From JBHJGU01 sp050331475 (GTDB lineage: Bacteria; Pseudomonadota; Alphaproteobacteria; Caulobacterales; Maricaulaceae): 21,718 nucleotides of DNA. Position 1 is the stretch's first letter. Each line of letters opens with the position of its first letter. The stretch lies in assembly GCA_050331475.1 (NCBI GenBank), contig JBHJGU010000039.1, positions 1-21,718 of the forward strand. The letters are read 5' to 3'. The notes beneath the pieces were generated by a model. It ran no database searches. It was given only the letters and a program-made list of their open reading frames with translations, and was not told where the DNA came from. Positions 15,137 to 21,718 of this stretch are shown one piece after another. A program made the translations under genes and the position numbers.

Positions 15137-15535
15137 TCAATACCTAAAAAACTCGCAACCCAAGATGCCATCAGACGATGGTGAGATTTTAATCTCGATA
15201 TTGCTCACGTCACGCTCAAAACTGCCATCCCGAAGTGCTGCGCCGTATGTTTCACCGACGACTTGACCGGCAAACATGATGTCGGAGCCGGAAATAGCGG
15301 CAAACACAACACCACACATTTCCACGTAGTCTGTTCTGGATGCTTGGTTCGTGTTTTTTACAATGGCGAGACCGGCCCCATAAACCTCAACGTCGAAGGG
15401 GCCGACAGTCAGAAAGCAATAGCCATCATCGCGGCAAAATGGCGATCCAGGAATGAGCGCTTCCGCCTCTACGCCGTAGTGCGACTGAACTGTGGCGACG
15501 ATGCTTTCAGTCATTGCAGCCGTTTTCGCCTCCAT
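15137..15535 (-). CDS. Hypothetical protein, 132 aa
   Basis: I do not recognise this protein. It is acidic, has no signal peptide or long hydrophobic helix, and its alternating pattern (YCFLTVGPFDVEVYGAGLAI, then VEMCGVVFAAISGSDIMFAG) suggests a small alpha/beta or mostly beta cytoplasmic fold. Two starts are possible: ATG 15535, with AGAGG upstream, and ATG 15514 seven codons later, near which GGAGG lies somewhat too far away. Its leader overlaps the neighbourhood of the right direct repeat, so its promoter probably lies in or beyond that repeat. It is followed on the same strand, after 135 bp, by the UDG-like gene, and the two look like the cargo of one inserted segment. No function is proposed. 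Confidence 0.6.
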   Translation of the reverse strand: MEAKTAAMTESIVATVQSHYGVEAEALIPGSPFCRDDGYCFLTVGPFDVEVYGAGLAIVKNTNQASRTDYVEMCGVVFAAISGSDIMFAGQVVGETYGAALRDGSFERDVSNIEIKISPSSDGILGCEFFRY

Positions 15536-15550
15536 CTCAGCGGGCCTCTG

Positions 15551-15569
15551 TTCCTCTCCTGGGCACCAT
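15551..15569 (+). repeat. Right direct repeat resembling a tRNA-Leu 3' end (putative att)
   Basis: TTCCTCTCCTGGGCACCAT is the partner of 14122-14139. CCTCTCCTGGGCACCA agrees with the 3' end I recall for alphaproteobacterial tRNA-Leu. No T-loop or other tRNA part precedes it, as expected for the far-end duplicate made by an integrase. Confidence 0.6.
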
Positions 15570-15608
15570 CCTCAATGCGTTCGACCGTCGTCTCGAGGCT
15601 TTGACCGG

Positions 15609-15628
15609 CCGAGACTAAGGCGTCTCGG
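15609..15628 (-). terminator. Hairpin at the end of the PBP gene
   Basis: CCGAGAC (15609-15615) pairs with GTCTCGG (15622-15628) around the stop codon of the minus-strand PBP gene. No U-tract follows, so termination is only possible, not shown. Confidence 0.35.
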
Positions 15629-16935
15629 CGTCGAATTGTTCGGAAAGCTCTGCGATCAAAGCGCTGAGCGGGTCGTTCGCCGGGTCCGCCTTGGGGGAAT
15701 TCAGCGGGCTCAAGTCCACAGCGACGGGCGTCTCCACGGGCTCCAGACGGGGCGCCGCACCGCCGCGCCAGGGGCGAAGCGGCGGCGGCGCGCCGTCATA
15801 GAGCGCAGCCGCATAAGCGCCCCAAATCTCCGCGGGCCGCGTTCCACCCGTCACCCCAGCCATGGGCGAGAAGTCATCGCGGCCCAACCAAACCCCCGCA
15901 GCCAAGTCCCCGGCGACGCCGACGAACCAGGCGTCACGGAAATCATTTGTGGTGCCGGTCTTGCCGCCCACCCGCGTCTGGGTCTGCCGGGCGCGCCGGC
16001 CGGTGCCCTCGGCCACCACAGTCTGCAACATGTCCGCCATGATCCGATGTTCGCGCGCGTCCAAGCCCAAAGCCAATGTGTCCGGGGCGCGTTCATAAAG
16101 CAGCTGGTCGTCGAATGTTCGGATGCGGGTGATCGCAAACGGCGTCGCCACCGCACCGCCATTGGCGAACGGAGTGTACGCGGCGGTTAAATCCAGCAGG
16201 GAGGTGGCATGTGCGCCCAACGCCATGGCGCGCGTCGGTTCCAAATCCCCGCGATATCCCATCGAACGCGCGGCATCGATGACCGAGCGCCGTCCCACGG
16301 TCTCCGCCAGGCGCACCGCCACAGTGTTGATGGACCCCGCCAGCGCATCCTCCAAGCTGACCGGCCCACGGTAGTCATTTTTGTAGTTGGTTGGCGACCA
16401 ATCGCCCAACCGGATCGGCGCATCCAGCACTTGGGTGTCCGGGCCCAGGCCCGCACGGAGGGCCGCGAGATAAACGAACGGCTTGAAGGCGGAGCCCGGT
16501 TGGCGTTGGGCTTGAACCGCTCGATTGAATTGGCTTTGGGCGTAGGACCGCCCGCCCACCATGGCCAAAACGCCGCCCGACCCGTCCAAAGCGACGAAGG
16601 CGGCCTCGGCGCCGTCCGGGGGCGGATGGGCGCGGAGGGCGGCTTCCGCGGCGCGTTGATGGCTCAGATCCAAGGTGGTCTCCACCCAGACGTCATCCGG
16701 TGGCGCGCCGATTAACCGACGTGTCTGCGCATCGGCCCAGTCCACAAACCAAGCCGCCCCGGCGGTGGCCTGAGCCCGCTTGATCACGATGGGGTCGATG
16801 ACGGCTTTCTCACGCTGCAGCGGTGTGATCTTTCCCGCGCGCACCATGGTGTCGAGCACAACGGTCGCGCGCGCCTCTGCTCGGCCCGGATTTTGGGTCG
16901 GGGCCAGCCGCGAGGGCGCCTTTAACAAGCCCGCA
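15615..16935 (-). pseudogene. Class A penicillin-binding protein, transpeptidase half (after frameshift)
   Basis: This is the C-terminal part of a bifunctional PBP1A-type enzyme, which cross-links peptidoglycan stem peptides in the periplasm. All transpeptidase motifs are present: SxxK as GSAFKPF (Ser codon 16491-16493), SxN as GSINTVAVRL (16323-16337) and KTG as GGKTGTTNDF (15949-15963). The reading frame is open up to 17087, but residues encoded above about 16935 are out of frame with the family; the true continuation is the GT51 half in another frame. With one base restored the whole protein would be about 656 residues, normal for short class A PBPs. No natural start codon with an RBS is seen at the break, so this half is unlikely to be made alone. 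Confidence 0.85.
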
Positions 16936-17581
16936 ACAGAGCCGCTTCGCCTAAAGTCACGGACTTCGCAGATTTGCCGAAATACCGTTCGGCCGCGGCC
17001 TCGACCCCCCAAGCGCCCGCCCCGAAGTAAACCCGGTTGAGATAGAGCGATAGGATCTCGCGCTTGGTGAACCGGTACTCCAGCCAAAGCGCCAGCAAAA
17101 GCTCCTGCGCCTTGCGCTTATAGGTCCGATCGTTGGACAGAAATAGGTTTTTCGCCAATTGCTGGGTCAGGGTCGAACCACCCTGCACCACCCGACCGGC
17201 GCGCACATTGGCGACCATTGCGCGGGCGATACCAATGGGATCCACCCCGAAATGGGAGAAGAACCGTCGATCCTCAACCGCCAGCAAGGCGTCGATCAAA
17301 TGGGGCGGCAGGTCTCGGACCCGTGCAGGCGGGGCCGCCGGGGACCCCTGCACCGCGATGCGCGCGCCATGACGGTCCAAAAACACCAGGCTAGGCCGGC
17401 GATCGACCGTCCAAAGCTTGGACGTGTCGGGCAAATCCAAGGCGATGAAGTAAAGGCCAATCGCCCCGATCATGGCGGCCCAAACTCCGAAAACCGCCGT
17501 CCAATGCGTCAGGCCGCCCAAACTGCGGCCTAGTCTTGAGCGCGGAGCAGACGGGGATCGGGACGCGCGCGAAGTCGCCAT
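16922..17581 (-). pseudogene. Class A penicillin-binding protein, glycosyltransferase (GT51) half
   Basis: The N-terminal 219 residues of the same PBP gene. A basic cytoplasmic tail is followed by one membrane anchor (about 27-48) and a GT51 peptidoglycan polymerase domain (about 90-215). AVEDRRFFSHFGVDP holds the catalytic Glu103, and GGSTLTQQLAKN, RKAQELLLALWLE and KREILSLYLNRVYFG are the standard further motifs. The frame breaks after VTLGEAALL: relatives continue A-G-L-L-K-A-P-S-R, which is found here one frame over. One missing G at the TTG-CGG junction (16931-16936) explains it. ATG 17581 begins the basic tail and is a reasonable start, although the RBS is weak. The GT51 core itself is intact, so a truncated polymerase could be produced. 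Confidence 0.85.
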
Positions 17582-17693
17582 AGCGGGACCGTTTACTGGG
17601 AAGCCAGACTTAACCGTGCCTGTTCAGGGTTAAGCCGCGATGAATCGCCCGCCTTCCACAGCGTCTGCGCCATGCTAGCTTGTCTAGGATCCC

Positions 17694-17698
17694 GGAGG
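17694..17698 (+). promoter_or_regulatory. Ribosome binding site deciding the 17706 start
   Basis: GGAGG lies seven bases before ATG 17706 but only one base before ATG 17700, so the second ATG is favoured. It also gives the MLK start shared with the downstream paralog. Confidence 0.6.
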
Positions 17699-17705
17699 TA
17701 TGCCC

Positions 17706-17996
17706 ATGCTCAAGTCTTTCCGTATCCTCGCCGTCGCGCTTCTGTCTATAAGCGGCGCCCACGCCGGCGCTGAGACCGCGCTCGACGTTGAGGTCAGCGG
17801 GCGCACGCCCCCCAGTCCGCAGTCGATCGTCGACGCGTATCTTGAGCCGCCAAACCACCATCGAGGCATGTACCGGGCCTTGATGCCAAGCTTGGCAAGC
17901 GCTGTTGGCGCTAATGGTCGCCCCCGGCCCCGCTACGTTGACGGAGCCGCGCGGCGTGCGCCCGCCTTCATTGCTCGGGACCGGAGCACCAGATAA
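17706..17996 (+). CDS. Short secreted protein, probable truncated paralog of the next gene
   Basis: A 96-aa frame with a classical signal peptide (MLKSFRILAVALLSISGAHA, likely cut after AHA). Its mature start LDVEVSGRTPPSPQSIVDAY resembles that of the next gene (LDVEIRPHAPVDPLEALNDY), and both have similar signal peptides and good GGAGG sites. Likeness ends around residue 52 (YLEPP); what follows is proline/arginine-rich and does not look conserved. It is therefore most likely a tandem duplicate that has lost its TPR and TonB-like parts, or a decayed copy. Whether the short secreted product is functional cannot be told. Stop TAA 17994-17996 precedes the next ATG by 28 bp, so the two may be co-transcribed. 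Confidence 0.55.
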   Translation: MLKSFRILAVALLSISGAHAGAETALDVEVSGRTPPSPQSIVDAYLEPPNHHRGMYRALMPSLASAVGANGRPRPRYVDGAARRAPAFIARDRSTR

Positions 17997-18011
17997 ATTC
18001 TTGGTCAATCA

Positions 18012-18017
18012 GGGAGG
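18012..18017 (+). promoter_or_regulatory. Ribosome binding site deciding the 18025 start
   Basis: GGGAGG is seven bases before ATG 18025. The frame is open upstream to 17905, but only 18025 has a binding site and begins a signal peptide. Confidence 0.65.
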
Positions 18018-18024
18018 TTCAACA

Positions 18025-19314
18025 ATGCTTAAAACGTGCTGGCGCGTCACGGCGTTTCTCGTCCTCGCGTGCGGTGTCGCGACCGCCCAAAGCCCATTAG
18101 ACGTTGAGATCCGCCCGCATGCGCCGGTCGACCCGCTCGAGGCTTTGAACGATTATCTTGAGCAAGACGGCTATGATGCGAACGTCCACGCCGAGCTGAC
18201 GCTCGACGCCGCGGCTGACCTGTTCCTGTCCGAAGACGCGGGAGACGCGGAACGGGTCCTTCGAAAACAGATCCAAAAAATGCGCAAGCGCAGCCCTCAC
18301 GATCCCCGCGCGCTGGCGAGCCTGCAACACGCGCAATCGGAGGCGGCTTGGGCGGACGGTCAGGTCGCGCGCGCGCTCGTGGGCGTCCAGCAGGCCGAGG
18401 AGACGTTGCGCGACGCGCTGGGGCCGTCTCATCCGGACACCCTGCGAGCGAACCTCGAAACGGCGCGGACTTTCCACGGCGCCAGCGTCACCAGCCCGCG
18501 CAACACGCATCTGCGCTCCGCCATGCGCCGGCTACGAACGGTGATTTCAGACAGCGAGAAGGTCTTGGGCCCCGACAATGCGATCGCGATCGAAGCGCGG
18601 CTTTTGCTGTCGGCCGCGTGCCTAACCCGCCGCTGCCGAGAGGGAACCGGGGAGGACATCTTGAAGGCCGTGGCGGACGCGGCCGCGGCGAACCCGGACC
18701 TGCCCCAAGGGTATGATACGGTGGCGTGGGTGCAACTCGCCCGGCTTTATGAAGCCCGTGACCAAGACGCAGAGTTGCAAACCGCACTTGCGGAAATCAA
18801 TGAACGGCGCCCCGACGACGGACAGATCTTCCCGATCGTTGATTTCGACACCAGTGATTTGGACCCGAACAACGCTCTGGCGCAGAGCGCCGCGGCGCGC
18901 GGCCGCGCTTTCGGCGTGGAGATCGCCGATAGTCGCGCGTCTTTGCTGTCGGAGGGACGCGGCGGATCGAATGTGTCCGGTTCCTTTGTGGACGTGTCGT
19001 TTTGCGTCGATCCGGAGGGCCGGGTGACGGAGGCGACGGTGCTGCGTCGGGACGGGCTCTCCAGTTATGAGCGCCGAGTGCTCGACGCGCTGAAGACACG
19101 CCGCTACGCGGCGCCCGAGGGTGAAGCGGCGGAGCTTGGCTGTCTGCCGCGGTTTGACCGTGTTGCCTTGCAGTCGGAGCTCACAGTAGCCTTGCGCAGC
19201 CGGATCGCTGTGCGGCGACCGGAGACCTACACCGTGCCGACCGATTTAATCAGCGGCGACGAGGTTTTCAGACGGCGCTACCCATCGCCGGAAACGGACG
19301 TCGAACGTCCTTAG
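18025..19314 (+). CDS. Secreted TPR protein with TonB-like C-terminal domain
   Basis: A 429-aa exported protein. Residues 1-21 form a signal peptide (VATAQS cleavage area). Residues about 65-270 are helical repeats of TPR type: the block ALVGVQQAEETLRDALGPSH and its partner LRTVISDSEKVLGPDN show the 'A-EETL-ALG-HP-T' pattern of TPR_12 repeats. From about residue 320 a TonB C-terminal-like domain appears (VDVSFCVDPEGRVTEATVLR, then SYERRVLDALKTRRYAAPE), as seen in periplasmic energy-transfer or envelope proteins. There is no membrane anchor after the signal, so this is not a standard TonB. A cysteine pair (SFCVD and LGCLP) may form a disulfide. Its function is unknown; a periplasmic scaffold role is plausible. 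Confidence 0.75.
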   Translation: MLKTCWRVTAFLVLACGVATAQSPLDVEIRPHAPVDPLEALNDYLEQDGYDANVHAELTLDAAADLFLSEDAGDAERVLRKQIQKMRKRSPHDPRALASLQHAQSEAAWADGQVARALVGVQQAEETLRDALGPSHPDTLRANLETARTFHGASVTSPRNTHLRSAMRRLRTVISDSEKVLGPDNAIAIEARLLLSAACLTRRCREGTGEDILKAVADAAAANPDLPQGYDTVAWVQLARLYEARDQDAELQTALAEINERRPDDGQIFPIVDFDTSDLDPNNALAQSAAARGRAFGVEIADSRASLLSEGRGGSNVSGSFVDVSFCVDPEGRVTEATVLRRDGLSSYERRVLDALKTRRYAAPEGEAAELGCLPRFDRVALQSELTVALRSRIAVRRPETYTVPTDLISGDEVFRRRYPSPETDVERP

Positions 19315-19356
19315 GCTTGCACTGAACGCGCCGTTGGGCGACGATAAAGTCTTAAC

Positions 19357-19386
19357 GCGCCGCGTGGGGAAGACCGCACGCGGCGC
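19357..19386 (+). terminator. Strong GC hairpin after the TPR gene
   Basis: GCGCCGCGTG (19357-19366) and CACGCGGCGC (19377-19386) form a perfect ten-base stem with a ten-base loop, 42 bp after the stop at 19314 and 27 bp before the next ATG. Only a short T-rich tail (GTTATT) follows, so it is a plausible terminator or a structured leader of the XRE gene. Confidence 0.5.
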
Positions 19387-19413
19387 CGCCGTTATTAGGA
19401 CCCAAAGCGCGCT

Positions 19414-19638
19414 ATGCCGATCATCGTGACCTTGGATGTTATGTTGGCCCGTCGAAAGATGAAGGCGAAGGACTTAGCCCAACAAGTCGGCATCACTGAA
19501 CAGAATCTCTCTTTGTTACGCACTGGAAAAGTCAAAGGCGTTCGCTTCCAAACTTTGGAAAAAATCTGCGACGCTTTGAAATGTAAGCCCGGGGATATTT
19601 TAGATTTCGAATCCGAGGGTGAGGACAACGCCGTTTAA
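19414..19638 (+). CDS. XRE/Cro-type helix-turn-helix regulator
   Basis: A 74-aa protein made up almost wholly of a Cro/C1-type HTH of the YozG/HTH_26 kind: MLARRKMKAKDLAQQVGITE is helices 1-2, EQNLSLLRTGKVKGVRFQTL the recognition helix and linker, and EKICDALKCKPGDILDFE the last helices. Such small regulators bind DNA as dimers, often controlling their own and nearby genes. Stop 19638 lies ten bases from the end of the convergent antiporter gene, so no operon link to it is suggested. The hairpin just upstream (19357-19386) may be its operator region or the terminator of the preceding gene. The RBS is weak (AGGA about 12 bases upstream). The target is unknown. Confidence 0.85.
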   Translation: MPIIVTLDVMLARRKMKAKDLAQQVGITEQNLSLLRTGKVKGVRFQTLEKICDALKCKPGDILDFESEGEDNAV

Positions 19639-19648
19639 CGGAACGTCG

Positions 19649-21478
19649 TCAGCTTTTCGATTCGGCTGGTGGCCCAAAACTGACCAAGACCGAGCCCGGC
19701 TCGCCTTTGGGCGGCGCCCCGGCGCCGAGGAACCGGATCCGACCCTGGGCCGTGCGCTCAAGAACAAAGCCCCGATCCGGCCCCGCCTCAGCCATAGCGT
19801 GCTCGACCGGATATTCTTCGGTGATGGGGGTGGCGCGAAACCGCGCCCCGCGCCACCACGCCCGCGCTAAGGCTTCGTAAGTCCAGCCCGGACCGATCGC
19901 CGTGCGACCGCGCGCAGTCCGGTTCAGGGCATGGGTGTCTTCGCTACGAGACACCTCGGCGTCGGGGAGTTGGAAGACGCGCTGACGACCGAGTTCCGGG
20001 CCAAACGCCACGCTGACTAAGGCGTTGTACGCGTCATTAGGCCCTGTCGCGAACACCCAGCCGAATTGAGCGTGATCAAGCCTGTGCTCAGCGGTCTCGG
20101 ACAGGACCTCGCCGTAAAACGTGTTCAAGCCCGCCAATCGGGCCGCGCGCAGGCGGGTCCAGTTGGCGTCAGCCAAAATGGTCGGCGTACCGATCGATTT
20201 CAGAGTTTCGGCCAAGCCCTGAGACCAATCGCTGGCGCCCACGATCAACACGCCCTCGGGCCCCTTCTGGGATAAGCCCAGTCGACGCGCCAACGGCCCG
20301 ATGGAAAACCCGTGCGCGAGGACTGTCGCGAACACGAGCGCAAAGACGAGGCTCGTCAAACGCTCTGCGTCGGGCCGCCCCGCCGCGCTCAGCTCGGCGG
20401 CGAAAAAACCCGCAACGGCGGCGGCCACCACCCCGCGCGGCGCAATCCAGCCGACCAGCGCGCGCTCGCGCCAATCCAGTCCGGCGCCCCACGTGGCCAA
20501 CCAAATCGTCGCCGGCCGCGCGACGAACATCATGGCGGCGACAAACGCGAAGACGCGCGCGTCAAAGCTGCGGAAAACTTCCGGGGACAAGCCTGCGGTC
20601 AGTGTGACGAACACCGCCGACACCAACACGATCGCGATCGATTCTTTAAACCGCCGCATCTCCGCAATCGCCGCCAAGCGCGCATTGGCCACCGTCATCC
20701 CCATCACCGTCACCCCGACGAGGCCGGTTTCGTGGGCGACCGCGTCGCAAAGCGCATAGACCGCTAAAACAAGCGCAAGCAGGACCGGCGTCTTCAAGTA
20801 TTCCGGCGTGAGTCCGCGACGAAACGCTTGGGCGACGCTCCAGCCCGCGCCAACGCCTAAGCTGGCGGCGAAAAGCGCGCCGAAAACCAAGTGCAACGCC
20901 GCCGCGGGCCAGGCGTCTCCGGCCGCGCGGACTTGAATGATCTCGAACACAGCCACAGCGAACAATGCGCCTACGGCGTCGTTGACCACGCCCTCCCATT
21001 TCAAGAGCGCAGCGGGCCGACCCGACAATTTGGATTGGCGTAGAAGCGGCATGATGACGGTGGGGCCGGTGACGACCAGCAATCCGCCCAGCAAAAGCGA
21101 CAAATCCCAAGGCAATCCGGCGGCGTAGCGGGCCGCTAAAGCGCCCAGCGCCCAGCCCAGAGGCGCGCCGACAAACACCAAGCGACCGATCCCAGCCCCT
21201 GCCTGCTTCAGATCCGACAGGCGCAGCGCCAGTCCGCCGTCGAATAGGATCACCCCAACGGCCATAGCGATCATCGGCCGCAGGAAGTCGCCAAACGCCG
21301 CTCTTGGATCGATCAGCGGGGCGCCCAACAGAACCGCCGCAAACGGGCCAACGACGAGCCCAGCAAGGCTCATCAGCACAATGGCGGGCCATTGAAACCG
21401 CCAAGCCGCCCATTGGGCCCCCACGCCCAGCACGATGATCGCGCCGATCGTGGGGATGATTGTTGCCGCTTCGGCCAT
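19649..21478 (-). CDS. CPA1-type cation/proton antiporter
   Basis: A 609-aa inner membrane protein. The first 395 or so residues have about 12 hydrophobic segments of the Na+/H+ exchanger family: LFDGGLAL (79-86), TGPTVIMPLLR (137-147) and WEGVVNDAVGALFAV (161-175) match the NhaP-type signatures, ND being the ion-binding pair. From about residue 405 a cytoplasmic TrkA-N/RCK-like Rossmann domain follows (GVLIVGASDWSQGLAETLKS, TILADANWTRLRAARLAGLN, FATGPNDAYNAL), which would sense nucleotide. The glycine loop is irregular (GASDWSQG instead of GxGxxG), so nucleotide binding is uncertain. It would exchange Na+ or K+ for protons and help in pH and salt homeostasis. ATG 21478 fits the membrane start although no good Shine-Dalgarno sequence is seen. 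Confidence 0.88.
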   Translation of the reverse strand: MAEAATIIPTIGAIIVLGVGAQWAAWRFQWPAIVLMSLAGLVVGPFAAVLLGAPLIDPRAAFGDFLRPMIAMAVGVILFDGGLALRLSDLKQAGAGIGRLVFVGAPLGWALGALAARYAAGLPWDLSLLLGGLLVVTGPTVIMPLLRQSKLSGRPAALLKWEGVVNDAVGALFAVAVFEIIQVRAAGDAWPAAALHLVFGALFAASLGVGAGWSVAQAFRRGLTPEYLKTPVLLALVLAVYALCDAVAHETGLVGVTVMGMTVANARLAAIAEMRRFKESIAIVLVSAVFVTLTAGLSPEVFRSFDARVFAFVAAMMFVARPATIWLATWGAGLDWRERALVGWIAPRGVVAAAVAGFFAAELSAAGRPDAERLTSLVFALVFATVLAHGFSIGPLARRLGLSQKGPEGVLIVGASDWSQGLAETLKSIGTPTILADANWTRLRAARLAGLNTFYGEVLSETAEHRLDHAQFGWVFATGPNDAYNALVSVAFGPELGRQRVFQLPDAEVSRSEDTHALNRTARGRTAIGPGWTYEALARAWWRGARFRATPITEEYPVEHAMAEAGPDRGFVLERTAQGRIRFLGAGAPPKGEPGSVLVSFGPPAESKS

Positions 21479-21592
21479 AATTACTTTAATTCATGGCGGA
21501 TTAGATCATGAAACAATTGACGCCCTCCCTTGGGGTCAGGAATTTGCGATTGAAGAGGCGGGCGATGCTGTGTAATCAACCGTCCAATTCAA

Positions 21593-21609
21593 GATCGGCT
21601 GTACCGATC
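21593..21609. promoter_or_regulatory. Small palindrome before the right-edge methyltransferase gene
   Basis: GATCGG (21593-21598) and CCGATC (21604-21609) are inverted around five bases, 20 bp upstream of ATG 21629 and in the 150-bp divergent gap shared with the antiporter gene. It might be an operator; there is no further evidence. Confidence 0.25.
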
Positions 21610-21628
21610 AAACTCAAGGGGTCAGATC

Positions 21629-21718
21629 ATGGAAGGGCTGGAGGAGTCCGCCCCGGCGCGTATCATCGCGCCGGCCGCCTCCCGCAACAAGACGGCGATC
21701 TTGGAGGTCCTCCAGCGG
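21629..21718 (+). CDS. DUF938-type SAM methyltransferase, N-terminal part (cut by window edge)
   Basis: The first 30 codons are present. ATG 21629 follows AAGGGG at reasonable spacing. The sequence RIIAPAASRNKTAILEVLQR resembles the N-terminal signature of DUF938 proteins (usual form 'R--APAA-RN-EPIL-VL-R'), SAM-dependent methyltransferases of about 200 residues with unknown substrates. The SAM loop itself would lie beyond the window edge, so the call rests on a short but characteristic stretch. It is transcribed divergently from the antiporter gene. Confidence 0.6.
   Translation, partial: MEGLEESAPARIIAPAASRNKTAILEVLQR

Noticed and set aside
20301..21413. Long open frames on the plus strand and in a second minus-strand frame inside the antiporter gene
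   Set aside because: They are arginine/alanine-rich shadows of a high-GC gene; the antiporter frame alone has family motifs and membrane segments.
1..21718. CRISPR array, rRNA genes, known riboswitches or replication origin
   Set aside because: No regularly spaced repeats, no rRNA-like stretches and no clusters of DnaA-box-like sites were noticed when reading both strands.

Overview
The window reads as chromosome from a moderately GC-rich alphaproteobacterium. That placement is an inference from IS3/IS630 relatives, codon use, a short class A PBP, a DUF938-type methyltransferase and tRNA-Leu-like 3' ends; no ribosomal RNA or complete tRNA is present to confirm it. Four blocks can be told apart.

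Block 1 (1-12.0 kb) is a surface-glycan or protein-glycosylation locus. It opens with the right end of an IS3-family element, followed directly by a short remnant that may be the tail of a glycan-biosynthesis gene. Next come a family 2 glycosyltransferase (575-1966, +), a convergent glycosyltransferase of the Glyco_tranf_2_4 type (1873-3156, -), and a + strand run that looks like one operon: an 821-aa three-part glycosyltransferase, a sulfotransferase-like protein, a possible coupled 81-aa ORF, a 1085-aa FkbM methyltransferase / coiled-coil / GT2 fusion, and a 242-aa GT-A glycosyltransferase. A TPR/coiled-coil protein faces the operon from its 3' side. Together these would assemble, methylate and sulfate a glycan, with the coiled-coil and TPR proteins as likely scaffolds.

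Block 2 (12.2-14.1 kb) is a gene graveyard. An alpha/beta hydrolase is cut off by an antisense fragment of an ArdC-type antirestriction protein, followed by a fragment of an IS3 OrfB joined in frame to an IS630 transposase that carries one amber stop. No gene in this block looks intact.

Block 3 (14.12-15.57 kb) is a small, lower-GC segment with two minus-strand genes, a uracil-DNA-glycosylase-like protein and an unrecognised 132-aa protein. It is bracketed by two direct copies of a sequence resembling the 3' end of tRNA-Leu including CCA, with a repeated GGGGGTA motif just outside the left copy. This looks like a mini-island or the remains of an integrase-mobilised element and is the best candidate here for something undescribed.

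Block 4 (15.6 kb to the end) is ordinary chromosome: a class A penicillin-binding protein split by an apparent single-base deletion, a pair of related secreted proteins (the first a truncated copy, the second a TPR protein with a TonB-like C-terminal domain), a small XRE-type regulator, a CPA1-type Na+/H+ antiporter, and the first 30 codons of a DUF938-type methyltransferase running off the right edge.
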